Source: Faecalicatena sp. Marseille-Q4148
Lineage (GTDB): Bacteria; Bacillota; Clostridia; Lachnospirales; Lachnospiraceae
Length of the DNA stretch: 64,000 nt
Direction of reading: 5' to 3'
NCBI GenBank assembly: GCA_018228665.1
Contig: CP073692.1
Location: 930,001-994,000, forward strand
Under the pieces are notes generated by a model. That model searched no databases, was not told the origin of the DNA, and was given only the letters and a program-made list of their open reading frames with translations. Made by a program: the position numbers and the translations under genes. Each line of letters begins with the position of its first letter. Position 1 is the stretch's first letter. Below are positions 40,330-50,343 of the stretch, piece after piece.

Positions 40330-41024
40330 TCTTCCTCACCGCCTGTCATTTCGAAGAACAGATCGTCCAGATCTTTACCGCCAACCTCATCTTTCTTATA
40401 AGCTCCGATCAATTTTCCTTTCTCCATCACAAACATTACATCCCACAAGCCGTCTACCATTTCAAGCATATGTGTGCTGATGAGCACCGTTGCCCCATTT
40501 TCTTTTAATTCCAAAATAACTTCTTTCAGTTCCTTAATTGCTTTCGGATCCAGTCCAACCATAGGCTCATCGAATAAAATTACCTGCGGCTTGACTGCAA
40601 GTGCGCAGCAGATACTGACCTTTTGCATCATTCCTTTAGACAATTCATTTCCCATTTTATCCTGCTTGTCACTCATTTCAAATCTTGCAAGCAGTCCTTC
40701 AATTTCTTCATCTGTAATGCTGCTTTTATATGCCTTACGAATATATTCTATATGTTCACGTACCGTCAGTGCATCAAACAAAGCCGGAATTTCCGGCACA
40801 TAGGCAAAGACTTTTTTCGCCTCCAGTGATTTTGACGATATCTTTTGAATTCCAATTCCTCCGTCATACCTGAGCAGGCCTGCAATACTTTTTATAATTG
40901 TGGATTTTCCCGCTCCATTCGGTCCAAGAAGAATTCCTACACAGCCATCCGGAATCGAGAAACTAACATGATCTACTGCCAGATATTTTCCATAGCGTTT
41001 TGATAATCCCTGTACTTCTAGCAT
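40326..41024 (-). CDS. ABC exporter ATP-binding subunit
   Basis: A 232-residue ATPase powering the adjacent exporter. Motifs: Walker A GPNGAGKSTI, signature-like LSKGMMQKVSIC (a variant of LSGGQ), Walker B VILFDEPMVGLDP and the H-loop STHMLEM. The start MLEVQGLSKRYG follows GAGGAGGGATAAA; the annotated open frame begins 15 bases upstream. It is transcribed from a consensus promoter at 41055-41083. Such two-gene exporters often move antimicrobial peptides or lipids, which is inference here. Confidence 0.9.
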   Translation of the reverse strand: MLEVQGLSKRYGKYLAVDHVSFSIPDGCVGILLGPNGAGKSTIIKSIAGLLRYDGGIGIQKISSKSLEAKKVFAYVPEIPALFDALTVREHIEYIRKAYKSSITDEEIEGLLARFEMSDKQDKMGNELSKGMMQKVSICCALAVKPQVILFDEPMVGLDPKAIKELKEVILELKENGATVLISTHMLEMVDGLWDVMFVMEKGKLIGAYKKDEVGGKDLDDLFFEMTGGEEE

Positions 41025-41054
41025 TTTATCCCTCCTCAAAACTTTTGTATTATT

Positions 41055-41083
41055 ATATTAATACAGATATTTCTCTGTGTCAA
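41055..41083 (-). promoter_or_regulatory. Promoter of the ABC exporter with a palindrome in its spacer
   Basis: Minus strand: TTGACA (41078-41083), 17-base spacer, TAATAT (41055-41060). The spacer holds ACAGA, six bases, TCTGT, an inverted repeat where a repressor could bind. No regulator gene is adjacent. Confidence 0.78.
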
Positions 41084-41144
41084 TATATAATATCCATAGG
41101 CGGAATTGCTGCTTCTTTGCTCTTATCCTCATTCCAAACAAAAA

Positions 41145-41167
41145 GGACGCTCATTTTTTGAGCATCC
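41145..41167 (-). terminator. Terminator after the beta-helix protein gene
   Basis: Nine-position stem with one mismatch (41145-41153 with 41159-41167), five-base loop, followed on the minus strand by TTTTTG. It ends the long leftward run that begins at queH. Confidence 0.78.
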
Positions 41168-41179
41168 TGTTGTTTTCTT

Positions 41180-41857
41180 CTAATTTTCAGATTCGTACTT
41201 TTCTGCCACTTCGCCGCGCTTTTTATAAATACTGTTGGCCGGCACAAATTCCCTCACCATGGAAAGCGGATAAATATTTGTATGAGCTCCGACCACCGTT
41301 CCCGGATTCAGTACACTGCCGCAGCCAACTTCTACATTGTCACCGAGCATCGCTCCGAATTTTTTAAGTCCGGTCTCAATCGGACCATCCGGTGTCTTGA
41401 CCGTCACAAGTGTCTTATCTGATTTCACATTGGAAGTAATCGATCCAGCGCCCATATGCGCTTTATATCCCAGCACCGAGTCTCCGACATAGTTATAATG
41501 AGGAACCTGCACTTTATTAAACAAAATAACATTTTTTAATTCTGTAGAATTTCCCACAACAGCGCCTTCTCCAACAATTGCATTCCCTCTAATAAATGCA
41601 CAGTGGCGTACTTCCGCATCCTTTCCAATAATTGCAGGACCATGAATGCAGGCCGTTGGCGCAACTTTAGCGCTTTTTGCAATCCATATATTTTCTCCAC
41701 GCTTTTCATACTCTTCTTCACTTAAAGTATCTCCAAGCTTCTGAATAAACTCACCAATCTTCGGAAGGATTTCCCACGGATATGTAACATCCTCAAAAAT
41801 ATCTTTTGCAAGCGTTTCATCCAGTGAATACAGTTCTGATACTGTTAATTCTTTCAT
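41180..41857 (-). CDS. Left-handed beta-helix nucleotidyl/acyltransferase-like protein
   Basis: About 225 residues, dominated by hexapeptide repeats of the left-handed beta-helix: AKVAPTACIHGPAIIGKDAEVRH and similar strings, then GSVLNPGTVVG. Segments such as FGAMLGDNVEVGCGSVLNPG resemble the acetyltransferase half of GlmU, but the nucleotidyltransferase half is missing, and its substrate is not evident. The second of two close ATG codons (41857) is chosen, because AGGAGA lies eight bases before it. It sits 10 bases after topB, last in the operon. Confidence 0.78.
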   Translation of the reverse strand: MKELTVSELYSLDETLAKDIFEDVTYPWEILPKIGEFIQKLGDTLSEEEYEKRGENIWIAKSAKVAPTACIHGPAIIGKDAEVRHCAFIRGNAIVGEGAVVGNSTELKNVILFNKVQVPHYNYVGDSVLGYKAHMGAGSITSNVKSDKTLVTVKTPDGPIETGLKKFGAMLGDNVEVGCGSVLNPGTVVGAHTNIYPLSMVREFVPANSIYKKRGEVAEKYESEN

Positions 41858-41867
41858 ACACATTCTC

Positions 41868-43877
41868 CTACTTCTTTTTATGAATACCTGTTTTATAAAA
41901 TACTGCTGCCTGTTCATAGTATCGTCTCAGCTGATACTGATTGTTCAGGCCAAGCACACCATTCGTTCTGCTGATAATAAAATTTCTAAGCTTTGTCATA
42001 TATTCTTCCGGAGTAATTTCTCCTTCTGCCACATAAGTAAGCCCCTTTTCCCAACTGGCAGTCAGTTCCGGATTTAATAGTGATTTAATCGAATTTGCCA
42101 CTACATCAAAGACCATTTCTCCAAGCAATGTCGGTGTAATGACCTGTGTTTTCTTATTTAAAGCCAAATACTTAATATGTATCAGTTTTTTCAGAATTTC
42201 TGCCCTTGTAGCACTTGTACCGATCCCGCTTCCTTTGATCTGTGCCCGCAGTTCCTCATCTTCGATCAACTGCCCTGCATTTTCCATTGCCAAAATCATT
42301 GAACCGGAATTATAGCGCTTCGGCGGCGATGTCTCTCCCTCTTTTATGTGCAACGACTGCACCGGAAGTATACTACCTTTTTTCAACATTTTGATCTGTT
42401 CAAAAAAGCTGCTGTCAAGTTCTGTTTCCTCTTCTTCCCCTTTATCTTCTTTTTTATGCAGCGGTTTGCCTGCTACTTTCAGATAGCCTTCCTGCTCCAG
42501 GATTTTGAAAGATGAAAAAAACATTTCCCCTCTCATCTCCGTCACAATTGCGATTTTGCGATAGATTGCCGGAGGATAAAAAATCCCAAGAAAGCGTTTC
42601 ACAATAACATCATAGACCTGCTTCGCCGTATGAGAAACGCTGTTCAGCGCACTAAGTCCCTGACCGGTTGGAATAATCGCATAGTGGTCTGTAATCTGTT
42701 TATCATTCACATATCGTGTCTTTGCAAGTCCTTTGTGACTTCCAAATTGCAAAATATCCTGCAAATATGGTTTTGCCATCTCATATTTAGACAATCCGTT
42801 GAGATTTTTGGAAATCTCTTTTGCAACCGCTGTCGAAAGCACTCTGGCATCTGTTCTCGGATATGTCACGAGCTTTTTCTCATACAGTTCCTGCACGATT
42901 TTCAGTGTCTCATCCGGACTGATTTTAAAACGCTTCGCACATTCATTTTGAAGTTCAGCCAGATTATAGAGCAGCGGAGGATTTTTCTTTTCCTGTTTTT
43001 TCTCTACAGACACAACCTTACAGCTAAGCGGTGTTTCTTCCTTCAGCCAAGAAATAAATTCTTCTGCCTTTTGTTTTTCTTTAAATCCATTTTCCTTATA
43101 AAGATCAAAAGACTGAAAATATCTGGAGCCCTTCACAGCTCGCCATTCGCCTTCAAAAGTACGTCCATCCAGTGAAACCGTATTCAGTACCCGATAAAAA
43201 GGAGTTTTTACAAAATTACGAATCTCCCGTTCCCGGCGAACGACCATACCGAGCACACAGGTCATAACGCGCCCAACAGAAAGCACCGTATATTTCGCCC
43301 CGGTAAAGTTTGCGATACTGTTTCCATATTTTAATGTCAGAAGTCTTGAAAAATTGATTCCCATCAGATAGTCTTCTTTTGCTCTCAAATAAGCAGAGGC
43401 GGAAAGATTATCATACGCCGACAAATCTTTCGCCTCCCGAATGCCTCTTAAGATTTCATCTTCTGTCTGTGAATCAATCCAGACACGAAGCCGCTTCTTT
43501 CCATGTACTCCAGCCATCTGTTCTACGAGCCGGTAAATATACTCTCCTTCTCGTCCGGAGTCTGTACAAACATAAATGCAGTCCACGTCATCTCTCGTCA
43601 AAAGTGATTTCACCGTTCGAAACTGTTTTGCAACTGCCGGAATAACTTCATACCGGAATTCTTCCGGAATAAACGGAAGCGTTTCCAAACTCCAACGCTT
43701 CAGCTTCTCATCATAAACCTCCGGATAGCTCATTGTCACAAGATGCCCAACACACCATGTCACAATTGCATCCCCTGATTCCAGATAACCATCTTTGCGG
43801 GCTGCCTGAAGTTTTAATGCTTTCGCAAATTCCTGTGCAACACTTGGTTTCTCCGCAATATATAGTGATTTTCCCAT
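41868..43877 (-). CDS. topB: DNA topoisomerase III
   Basis: Type IA topoisomerase that decatenates DNA. The 669-residue protein has the Toprim domain (LYIAEKPSVAQEFAKAL, CTDSGREGEYIYR), the decisive catalytic tyrosine in VTYPRTDARVLS and GIGTSATRAEIL, with a short C-terminus and no zinc fingers. It lies between glsA and the beta-helix protein gene. Chromosomal location and lack of mobile genes nearby suggest a housekeeping copy; these organisms often carry another on conjugative elements. Confidence 0.95.
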   Translation of the reverse strand: MGKSLYIAEKPSVAQEFAKALKLQAARKDGYLESGDAIVTWCVGHLVTMSYPEVYDEKLKRWSLETLPFIPEEFRYEVIPAVAKQFRTVKSLLTRDDVDCIYVCTDSGREGEYIYRLVEQMAGVHGKKRLRVWIDSQTEDEILRGIREAKDLSAYDNLSASAYLRAKEDYLMGINFSRLLTLKYGNSIANFTGAKYTVLSVGRVMTCVLGMVVRREREIRNFVKTPFYRVLNTVSLDGRTFEGEWRAVKGSRYFQSFDLYKENGFKEKQKAEEFISWLKEETPLSCKVVSVEKKQEKKNPPLLYNLAELQNECAKRFKISPDETLKIVQELYEKKLVTYPRTDARVLSTAVAKEISKNLNGLSKYEMAKPYLQDILQFGSHKGLAKTRYVNDKQITDHYAIIPTGQGLSALNSVSHTAKQVYDVIVKRFLGIFYPPAIYRKIAIVTEMRGEMFFSSFKILEQEGYLKVAGKPLHKKEDKGEEEETELDSSFFEQIKMLKKGSILPVQSLHIKEGETSPPKRYNSGSMILAMENAGQLIEDEELRAQIKGSGIGTSATRAEILKKLIHIKYLALNKKTQVITPTLLGEMVFDVVANSIKSLLNPELTASWEKGLTYVAEGEITPEEYMTKLRNFIISRTNGVLGLNNQYQLRRYYEQAAVFYKTGIHKKK

Positions 43878-43930
43878 AAATTCTATGCTTGTCCTTTCTG
43901 ATGCTGTCTTTCTTCTGATAAAATCACCTG

Positions 43931-44860
43931 TTAAAATAATTGATAATCCAGCTTTTCAGATAAAAATTCCAGCATTTTAATTCCGCCGATGCTATTTCCT
44001 TTCTCATCCAGAGACGGTCCAAATACCCCGATTCCCATTCTTCCCACAAGCGGAACCGCGATTCCTCCTCCGACACCGCTCTTTGCCGGGAATCCTACTG
44101 ACATAGCAAATTCCCCAGAACCATCATACATTCCGCAAGTAAGCATAAGCGCCCGAATCGCTTTTGCACTGTGAGGCTCAATCAGCATCTCCTTCGAAAA
44201 CGGACATTTCCCCTGATTTGCAAGCACCGCACTTAGATTTGCAATATCAAGCGCTGTTACACTTACGGAACACATCCTGAAATAAAGATCAAGGCATTCC
44301 TTCACATCTCCTTCCAGAACCCCCGATGCTTTCAAATAATATGCCAACGCCCGATTACGGTCTCCGGTTTCTTTCTCAGACTGATAGACACTCTCATTCA
44401 GACTGATTTCTTTGTTATTACAGAGTTTTCGCGTCAATTCTAAAAAACGGTCAAACTTTTCATCCGCCGATGTTCCGTTAATGCAGCTGGCCACCGCAAT
44501 GGCCCCCGCATTGATAAACGGATTAAACGGTCGGGATTTTGTCTCCAACTTTACAATCGAATTAAAAGGATCACCGGTCGGCTCGACTCCCACTTTGTCG
44601 TGAAACAAATAATCCGGTCCTCTGTCCCGCACAGCAAGGATCAGGGAAATGATCTTAGAAATACTCTGAATCGTAAACGGAACCCGGGAATCTCCCACTT
44701 CCACAACTTCCGGAAGATCTCCATCAAACCCTACTGCACAAATTCCAAGCTGATATTTATTTACCCGCTGAAGCTCCGGAATATAGTTCGCTGTATTACC
44801 ATTTCTTACAAAACATTTTCCGTACTTCAGCGCATCTTTTAATAATTCCTGCGTTACCAC
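43931..44860 (-). CDS. glsA: Glutaminase
   Basis: Hydrolyses glutamine to glutamate and ammonia. The serine-beta-lactamase-like fold is shown by the S-x-x-K motif in PFTIQSISKIISL and by PFNPFINAGAIAVAS and FPAKSGVGGGI. I chose a GTG start at 44860, preceded by AGGAGGAACAGGT; it gives 309 residues, equal to Bacillus and Escherichia enzymes. The ATG at 44884 lies before that ribosome binding site. It is adjacent to ppk (26 bases). A glutaminase opposes the glutamine-making operon at 14641. Confidence 0.94.
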   Translation of the reverse strand: MVTQELLKDALKYGKCFVRNGNTANYIPELQRVNKYQLGICAVGFDGDLPEVVEVGDSRVPFTIQSISKIISLILAVRDRGPDYLFHDKVGVEPTGDPFNSIVKLETKSRPFNPFINAGAIAVASCINGTSADEKFDRFLELTRKLCNNKEISLNESVYQSEKETGDRNRALAYYLKASGVLEGDVKECLDLYFRMCSVSVTALDIANLSAVLANQGKCPFSKEMLIEPHSAKAIRALMLTCGMYDGSGEFAMSVGFPAKSGVGGGIAVPLVGRMGIGVFGPSLDEKGNSIGGIKMLEFLSEKLDYQLF

Positions 44861-44886
44861 ACCTGTTCCTCCTGCTAAAAGCATTT

Positions 44887-46995
44887 CTACTTACGCATCC
44901 ATGCTCTAATCTTATCAAAAATAGTTTTATGTTCTACCACAACGGATTTATTTCTGCTTTCACGAATCGCTTCATGCATAAATACTTCCTGAGAATTTAC
45001 TCCATCTTCTTCCCTGCCCCGTTTTACATAAGTACCATCTGCCGTCATATTTCTTCCTTTGACGGTATCGTTCAGCATTGTTTTCAGCATATGCGTAACC
45101 CATGTTTTTAATTCCGGATCAAGGATCGGACAGGCTACTTCTACACGTTTTTCGGTATTTCTTGTCATCATATCCGCCGAACCAATATAGATTTTCTTGT
45201 CAGCGCCATTCCCAAAGCAGAAAATACGCGGATGTTCCAGAAACCGTCCTACAATGCTCATTACAGAAACATTATCTGTTTCTCCCGGCACCTTTGGAAG
45301 AATACAACAGATTCCACGCACGATCAGATCTACCTTGACACCTGCTTTAGAGGCTTCTGAGACTTTCTGAATGAAATCCATATCCGTTACAGAATTCATT
45401 TTCATTACAATACGTCCATTTTTCCCTTTGGCAATCTCTTCATCCATCAGGCTCAAAATATTCTTTTTCAAGCTGCTCGGAGAAACAATCAGCTGATCAT
45501 ATTCGCCATCCAGATTACCAATAGACATATTCTGGAAAAACATCGCCGCATCTTCTCCGATCTTCTTATTTGCCGTCATAAGACAAAGGTCTGTATACAT
45601 TGCAGCGGTCTTCTCATTATAATTGCCTGTGCCAATCTGAGTGATATACTGAATCTCATTTCGATTCCGATATGTGATCAGACAGATCTTAGAATGTACT
45701 TTATATCCCTCAAACCCATAAATCACACGGCATCCTGCTTCTTCCAGCCGCTCCGACCAGTCAATATTGTTCTGCTCATCAAAACGGGCGCGCAGCTCAA
45801 TCAATACTGTTACTTCTTTGCCATTTTCTGCAGCAGCACATAAGTATTCCACTAACCTCGTCTTCTTTGCCAGCCGATAAATCGTAATCTTAATCGTCAT
45901 CACATTAGGATCTACAGATGCTTCTTTGATCAATTTTAAAAACGGCTCCATGCTTTCATATGGATAAGACAACATAATATCTTTTTTCTTTACTTGCTTC
46001 ATAATGCTTCCATCCGTAACCATTCTGGCTTCCTGTGGATGAAATGGCGGATAGATCAATGAACGTTTCATCGATTCCGGTACTTTTTCTGCAACGGCAA
46101 ACATATAGCCCAACTTCATTGGTGTCTTTGTGCGGAAAATCTGTTTTGGTTCAATCTGAAACTTTTCACAAAAATATTTTTCATTTTCTTTTGTCAGCGG
46201 TTCCGCTGTCTCAAGACGCACAACCGCCATTCTGCGCCGTTTATGAAGCGTCTCTTTCATTCGCTTCCGAAAATCTGCATCATCCGCAAATGCCTCATCA
46301 TCCGGAGAGATATCCGCATTCCTGGTTACACAGATATAATTCTTATCAGAAATCTCATACTGATCAAAAATCAGTTCCATATACTCAATAAGAATCTTTT
46401 CCATTCGGATATACCGGATATCATGTCCCGGAAGATATACGATGTCCGAAATAAAATCCGGCAGCGGAATGATTCCGAGCATCGATTTATTTCCTTGTTT
46501 CAGATTAGCTGTCACATAAATTGTATTATTCAGCAGATGCGGGAACGGGTGATTCGCATCTACAATCTGAGGAGACAGTACAGGAAGGATCTGTTCTTTA
46601 AAATATTTCTTTACATACTTCTTTTCCTGCTGTTCCAGTTCTTTAAACGAAAGTCCGCATACTCCGTAAGGACTCAGCTGTTTTTTGATTTCTGCATAAG
46701 TCTTATCTCTCTCTTTATAAAGAGGCGCTACTGCTTTATAGATTTCATCAAGCTGCTCTGCTGCCGTCATTCCGGAACGTCTGTCTATACTTTCATCTCC
46801 CAGCGCTTCCATATCATGCAGGCTTCCTACCCGGATCATAAAAAACTCATCCAGATTGCTCGTAAAAATCGCCACAAATTTCATTCGCTCCAGAAGCGGC
46901 ACAGATAAATCCTGCGCCTCCTGAAGCACTCTTTGATTAAAGCGAAGCCATGATAATTCTCTGTTCTGTGTATAATCCAATATTTTTTTCTCCAT
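44887..46995 (-). CDS. ppk: Polyphosphate kinase 1
   Basis: Synthesises polyphosphate from ATP. The 702-residue protein has full length, with an N-terminal helical domain (NRELSWLRFNQRVLQEA), NPHPFPHLLN-type NHPFPHLLNNTIYVTA, the catalytic phospholipase-D-like half with KVHSKICLITYR carrying the autophosphorylated His, and YIGSADMMTRNTEKRVEV. The ATG is preceded by GAGGTGACAAAGC. Present between asd and glsA; no exopolyphosphatase is adjacent. Confidence 0.95.
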   Translation of the reverse strand: MEKKILDYTQNRELSWLRFNQRVLQEAQDLSVPLLERMKFVAIFTSNLDEFFMIRVGSLHDMEALGDESIDRRSGMTAAEQLDEIYKAVAPLYKERDKTYAEIKKQLSPYGVCGLSFKELEQQEKKYVKKYFKEQILPVLSPQIVDANHPFPHLLNNTIYVTANLKQGNKSMLGIIPLPDFISDIVYLPGHDIRYIRMEKILIEYMELIFDQYEISDKNYICVTRNADISPDDEAFADDADFRKRMKETLHKRRRMAVVRLETAEPLTKENEKYFCEKFQIEPKQIFRTKTPMKLGYMFAVAEKVPESMKRSLIYPPFHPQEARMVTDGSIMKQVKKKDIMLSYPYESMEPFLKLIKEASVDPNVMTIKITIYRLAKKTRLVEYLCAAAENGKEVTVLIELRARFDEQNNIDWSERLEEAGCRVIYGFEGYKVHSKICLITYRNRNEIQYITQIGTGNYNEKTAAMYTDLCLMTANKKIGEDAAMFFQNMSIGNLDGEYDQLIVSPSSLKKNILSLMDEEIAKGKNGRIVMKMNSVTDMDFIQKVSEASKAGVKVDLIVRGICCILPKVPGETDNVSVMSIVGRFLEHPRIFCFGNGADKKIYIGSADMMTRNTEKRVEVACPILDPELKTWVTHMLKTMLNDTVKGRNMTADGTYVKRGREEDGVNSQEVFMHEAIRESRNKSVVVEHKTIFDKIRAWMRK

Positions 46996-47046
46996 GCTTT
47001 GTCACCTCATCCTGATTCCAATTCTCAGCTTCTGAATCTCTGTGAA

Positions 47047-48132
47047 CTATTTTGCCTGAATATATCCTTTGGCAGTCAATGTTTCAGCGCAAAGCACTGC
47101 TCCTCCTGCCGCTCCTCTTACTGTATTATGGGATAATCCAACAAATTTAAAATCATACACGGTATCTTCCCGCAGTCTTCCTACGGAAATTCCCATACCA
47201 TTTTCAAAATCTACATCTAATGTAACCTGTGGACGGTTATCTTCCTCCAGATACTGAATAAACTGTTTTGGTGCACTTGGAAGCTCCAGTTCCTGAGGAA
47301 GTCCTTTAAACTGTACAAGTTTCTCTATCAGCTGTTCTTTTGTTGGTTTTTTCGCAAATTTTACAAATACAGCCGCTGTGTGGCCATTTAAAACAGGTAC
47401 GCGAATACACTGCGTTGTAATCACCGGCTTCGCTGCTTTTACAATCTGTCCGTCTTTAACTTCTCCCCAGATTCTGAGCGGTTCCTGTTCACTTTTTTCT
47501 TCCTCGCCGCCAATATACGGAATAATATTCTCAATCATTTCCGGCCACTCTTTAAAAGTTTTTCCCGCTCCGGAAATCGCCTGATAAGTTGTTGCAACAA
47601 CTTCTGTCGGTTCAAATTCTTTCCAGGCAGATAGTACCGGCGCGTAACTCTGAATAGAACAGTTCGGTTTTACAGCCACAAAGCCTCTTGTTGTTCCGAG
47701 ACGTTTCTTCTGTGCTTCAATAACTTCAAAATGCTCCGGATTGATCTCCGGAATCACCATTGGCACATCCGGTGTCCAGCGATGTGCACTGTTATTGGAT
47801 ACAACCGGTGTTTCTGTCTTTGCGTAAGCATCTTCAATTGCACGAATTTCTTCTTTTGACATATCCACTGCACTGAATACAAAATCAACGCCTGAAGCAA
47901 CCTGCTCTACTTCATTTACATTTTTAATCACAAGATGCTTTACTGCCTCCGGCATCGGTGTAGTCATTTTCCAACGTCCGCCTACCGCTTCCTCATAAGT
48001 CTTTCCTGCTGAACGCTCACTTGCAGCAACTGCTGTCACTTCAAACCATGGATGATCTTCCAGCAGCGCAATAAACCGCTGGCCTACCATTCCTGTTGCA
48101 CCGAGAATTCCTACTTTTAGTTTCTGTTCCAT
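47047..48132 (-). CDS. asd: Aspartate-semialdehyde dehydrogenase
   Basis: NADPH-dependent reduction of aspartyl phosphate for lysine, threonine and methionine. The 361-residue protein is of the archaeal/fungal-like type: VGILGATGMVGQRF, NNSAHRW, VAVKPNCSIQSYAPVL with the catalytic Cys, and GLSHNTVRGAAGGAVL near the end. The ATG at 48132 has AGAGGAA nine bases before it, whereas the first ATG is too close to it. It supplies aspartate semialdehyde to lysine synthesis, of which dapL at 7454 is a later step. Confidence 0.95.
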   Translation of the reverse strand: MEQKLKVGILGATGMVGQRFIALLEDHPWFEVTAVAASERSAGKTYEEAVGGRWKMTTPMPEAVKHLVIKNVNEVEQVASGVDFVFSAVDMSKEEIRAIEDAYAKTETPVVSNNSAHRWTPDVPMVIPEINPEHFEVIEAQKKRLGTTRGFVAVKPNCSIQSYAPVLSAWKEFEPTEVVATTYQAISGAGKTFKEWPEMIENIIPYIGGEEEKSEQEPLRIWGEVKDGQIVKAAKPVITTQCIRVPVLNGHTAAVFVKFAKKPTKEQLIEKLVQFKGLPQELELPSAPKQFIQYLEEDNRPQVTLDVDFENGMGISVGRLREDTVYDFKFVGLSHNTVRGAAGGAVLCAETLTAKGYIQAK

Positions 48133-48197
48133 ATCTGTCATTCCTCTCTGTTTAATTCATTTCTTATTCTTATTTTCCGGCAGTTCACAACCTGTTT

Positions 48198-49577
48198 CTA
48201 TGTTTCCTGCAAATATTTGCGGTCGCGTTCAATTACCTCTTCCATTGCCTTTTTCCCCGGAGCGCCAATTGTATTTCGTTTCTCTACACAAGTACGAATA
48301 GAGATCGCATCATAAATATCTTCCTCAAATACCGGAGAAATAGCCTTATATTCTTCCATGCTCATCTCATCCAGAGAAATTCCTTTCTCAATGCAATAAA
48401 GCACAAGCTGACCTACGATTCCATGGGCATCCCGGAAAGCGACCCCATGATTCACAAGGTAATCTGCCGCATCTGTAGCATTGGTAAAACCATTTGCGGC
48501 GCTTTTTTCCATCGTTTGTCTGCAGAATTTCATCGTCTGAAGCATTCCGGTAAATAACGCTGTACAGCCTTTTACCGTATCTATCGCATCAAATACAAGT
48601 TCTTTATCTTCCTGCATATCTTTATTGTAAGCAAGCGGAATTCCTTTCATCGTTGTCAAGATAGAGATCAGTGCACCGTACACGCGCCCGGTTTTTCCTC
48701 TGACAAGCTCTGCAATATCCGGATTCTTCTTCTGCGGCATAATACTGCTTCCTGTGCTGTATGCATCATCAATTTCCACAAACTGATACTCGTTTGAATT
48801 CCAAATAATAATTTCTTCTGAGAATCTGCTCAAATGCATCATAATCGTAGCACAGGCAGACATCAGTTCTATCAGATAATCTCTGTCGGATACCGAATCC
48901 ATACTGTTCAGTGTCGGTCCTGCAAATCCCAGCAGTTCTGCAGTATAATCCCGATCCAACGGGTATGTCGTTCCTGCCAGTGCTCCGGAACCAAGAGGAC
49001 AGAAATTCATCCTCGCATAAATATCTGCAAGTCTCTGTCTGTCTCGTTTAAACATCTCAAAATATGCACTCATGTGATGTGCCAGCGTAATTGGCTGCGC
49101 TTTCTGAAGATGTGTAAAACCAGGCATAAAAGTCTCTGTGTGTTCTTCCATAATACCAAGAAGTACGCCCAGCAGCTCTTTCAGAAGGTGATCTTCTGCC
49201 ACAATCTCATCTCTCACATAAAGCTTCATATCAAGTGCAACCTGATCATTTCTGCTGCGTCCTGTATGTAATTTCTTACCGGCTTCTCCAATCCGCTCGA
49301 TCAAAGTTGCTTCCACAAAGCTGTGAATATCCTCATAAGCCTCGCTGATTTCCAGCACTCCTGTCTCCACATCTTTTAAAATTCCTTCCAGCCCTCCGAT
49401 AATCTGTATTTTCTCTTCTTCGGTCAGAATTCCCTGTTTGGCAAGCATCATCACATGCGCCATACTTCCTTTTATATCCTGTGCATAAAGACGCTTGTCA
49501 AAAGAAATTGATGCATTAAAACGATACACCAACTCATCTGTCTCTTTCGTAAAGCGTCCTCCCCATAATTGTGCCAT
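48198..49577 (-). CDS. argH: Argininosuccinate lyase
   Basis: Last step of arginine synthesis, releasing fumarate. The 459-residue protein has MAQLWGGRFTKETDELV, GRSRNDQVALD, the superfamily signature GSSIMPQKKNPDIAELVRGK with the catalytic Ser, and normal length. AAAGGAGTGATTAGA precedes the ATG; the longer open frame crosses the end of queH. The gene begins five bases after queH. argG is not in the window. Confidence 0.97.
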   Translation of the reverse strand: MAQLWGGRFTKETDELVYRFNASISFDKRLYAQDIKGSMAHVMMLAKQGILTEEEKIQIIGGLEGILKDVETGVLEISEAYEDIHSFVEATLIERIGEAGKKLHTGRSRNDQVALDMKLYVRDEIVAEDHLLKELLGVLLGIMEEHTETFMPGFTHLQKAQPITLAHHMSAYFEMFKRDRQRLADIYARMNFCPLGSGALAGTTYPLDRDYTAELLGFAGPTLNSMDSVSDRDYLIELMSACATIMMHLSRFSEEIIIWNSNEYQFVEIDDAYSTGSSIMPQKKNPDIAELVRGKTGRVYGALISILTTMKGIPLAYNKDMQEDKELVFDAIDTVKGCTALFTGMLQTMKFCRQTMEKSAANGFTNATDAADYLVNHGVAFRDAHGIVGQLVLYCIEKGISLDEMSMEEYKAISPVFEEDIYDAISIRTCVEKRNTIGAPGKKAMEEVIERDRKYLQET

Positions 49578-49582
49578 TCTAA

Positions 49583-50218
49583 TCACTCCTTTTTTCTTTC
49601 TTCCTGTTGTTTTCTGCGTTCTTCGCGGGAAAAGACACACCCGCAATAGTCCTGTCGATAAAGCCCATACTGCTTTGATAATTGTATCGATCTCTGATAT
49701 CCGTTCTTTTTCTTAAAGTCTGACAGCAAATAGGAAACTCCCTGCTGTTCTGCTTCTTCCTGTCCAATCTCATTCAGCCAACCTGCTTTTTTCATCGGAC
49801 TGATACTGAGGGTTGTTGTCACATAATCATACCCGCCTTCTTTTGCAGCTAGGGCAGCAGCACGAAGCCTAAGCCGGTAACATCTTCTGCAGCGTTCTCC
49901 GCCTTCCGGCTCTTCTTCCAGTCCTTTTGCCATCTCATAAAACTTATCTTTCTCATAATTTCCTTCAAGAAATGTTATCGGATATCTGCAATTTATAGAA
50001 CGGATCAGCGCCTCCTGTTCTATGACTCGTTTCCTGTATTCCTGCTCCGGATAAATATTCGGATTATAATAAAACACTGTAATTTCAAAATACTGAGATA
50101 AATATTCTAATACATAGCTGCTGCACGGAGCACAACAACTATGAAGCAGCAGCTTGGGAACTCTTCCTTCTCTTTGAATATGTTCAATGATTTTCTCTGT
50201 TTCTTTCTGGTAATTCAC
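49583..50218 (-). CDS. queH: Epoxyqueuosine reductase QueH
   Basis: Final step of queuosine synthesis in organisms lacking the B12-dependent QueG. The 211-residue protein has LLHSCCAPCSSYVLEYL, then ERCRRCYRLRL and DYCGCVFS, giving the Cys sets that bind a 4Fe-4S cluster and a second metal. The start is GTG, preceded by GAGGAGATAGATTT. It is the first gene of the leftward run queH-argH-asd-ppk-glsA-topB, behind a promoter at 50251-50279. Confidence 0.92.
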   Translation of the reverse strand: MNYQKETEKIIEHIQREGRVPKLLLHSCCAPCSSYVLEYLSQYFEITVFYYNPNIYPEQEYRKRVIEQEALIRSINCRYPITFLEGNYEKDKFYEMAKGLEEEPEGGERCRRCYRLRLRAAALAAKEGGYDYVTTTLSISPMKKAGWLNEIGQEEAEQQGVSYLLSDFKKKNGYQRSIQLSKQYGLYRQDYCGCVFSREERRKQQEERKKE

Positions 50219-50250
50219 AAATCTATCTCCTCATGCACTGTATTGTTTCA

Positions 50251-50279
50251 ATTATACAACGCCTCTTTTAATCCCGCAA
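50251..50279 (-). promoter_or_regulatory. queH: Promoter of queH-argH
   Basis: Minus strand: TTGCGG (50274-50279), 17-base spacer, TATAAT (50251-50256). The -10 box is a perfect match and lies about 33 bases before the GTG start. Confidence 0.65.
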
Positions 50280-50343
50280 GAACACTTTCGTAATCTTTAC
50301 ATAGTTTAATCATATAAACAAACACAGAAAGCTGAGGTTTACA

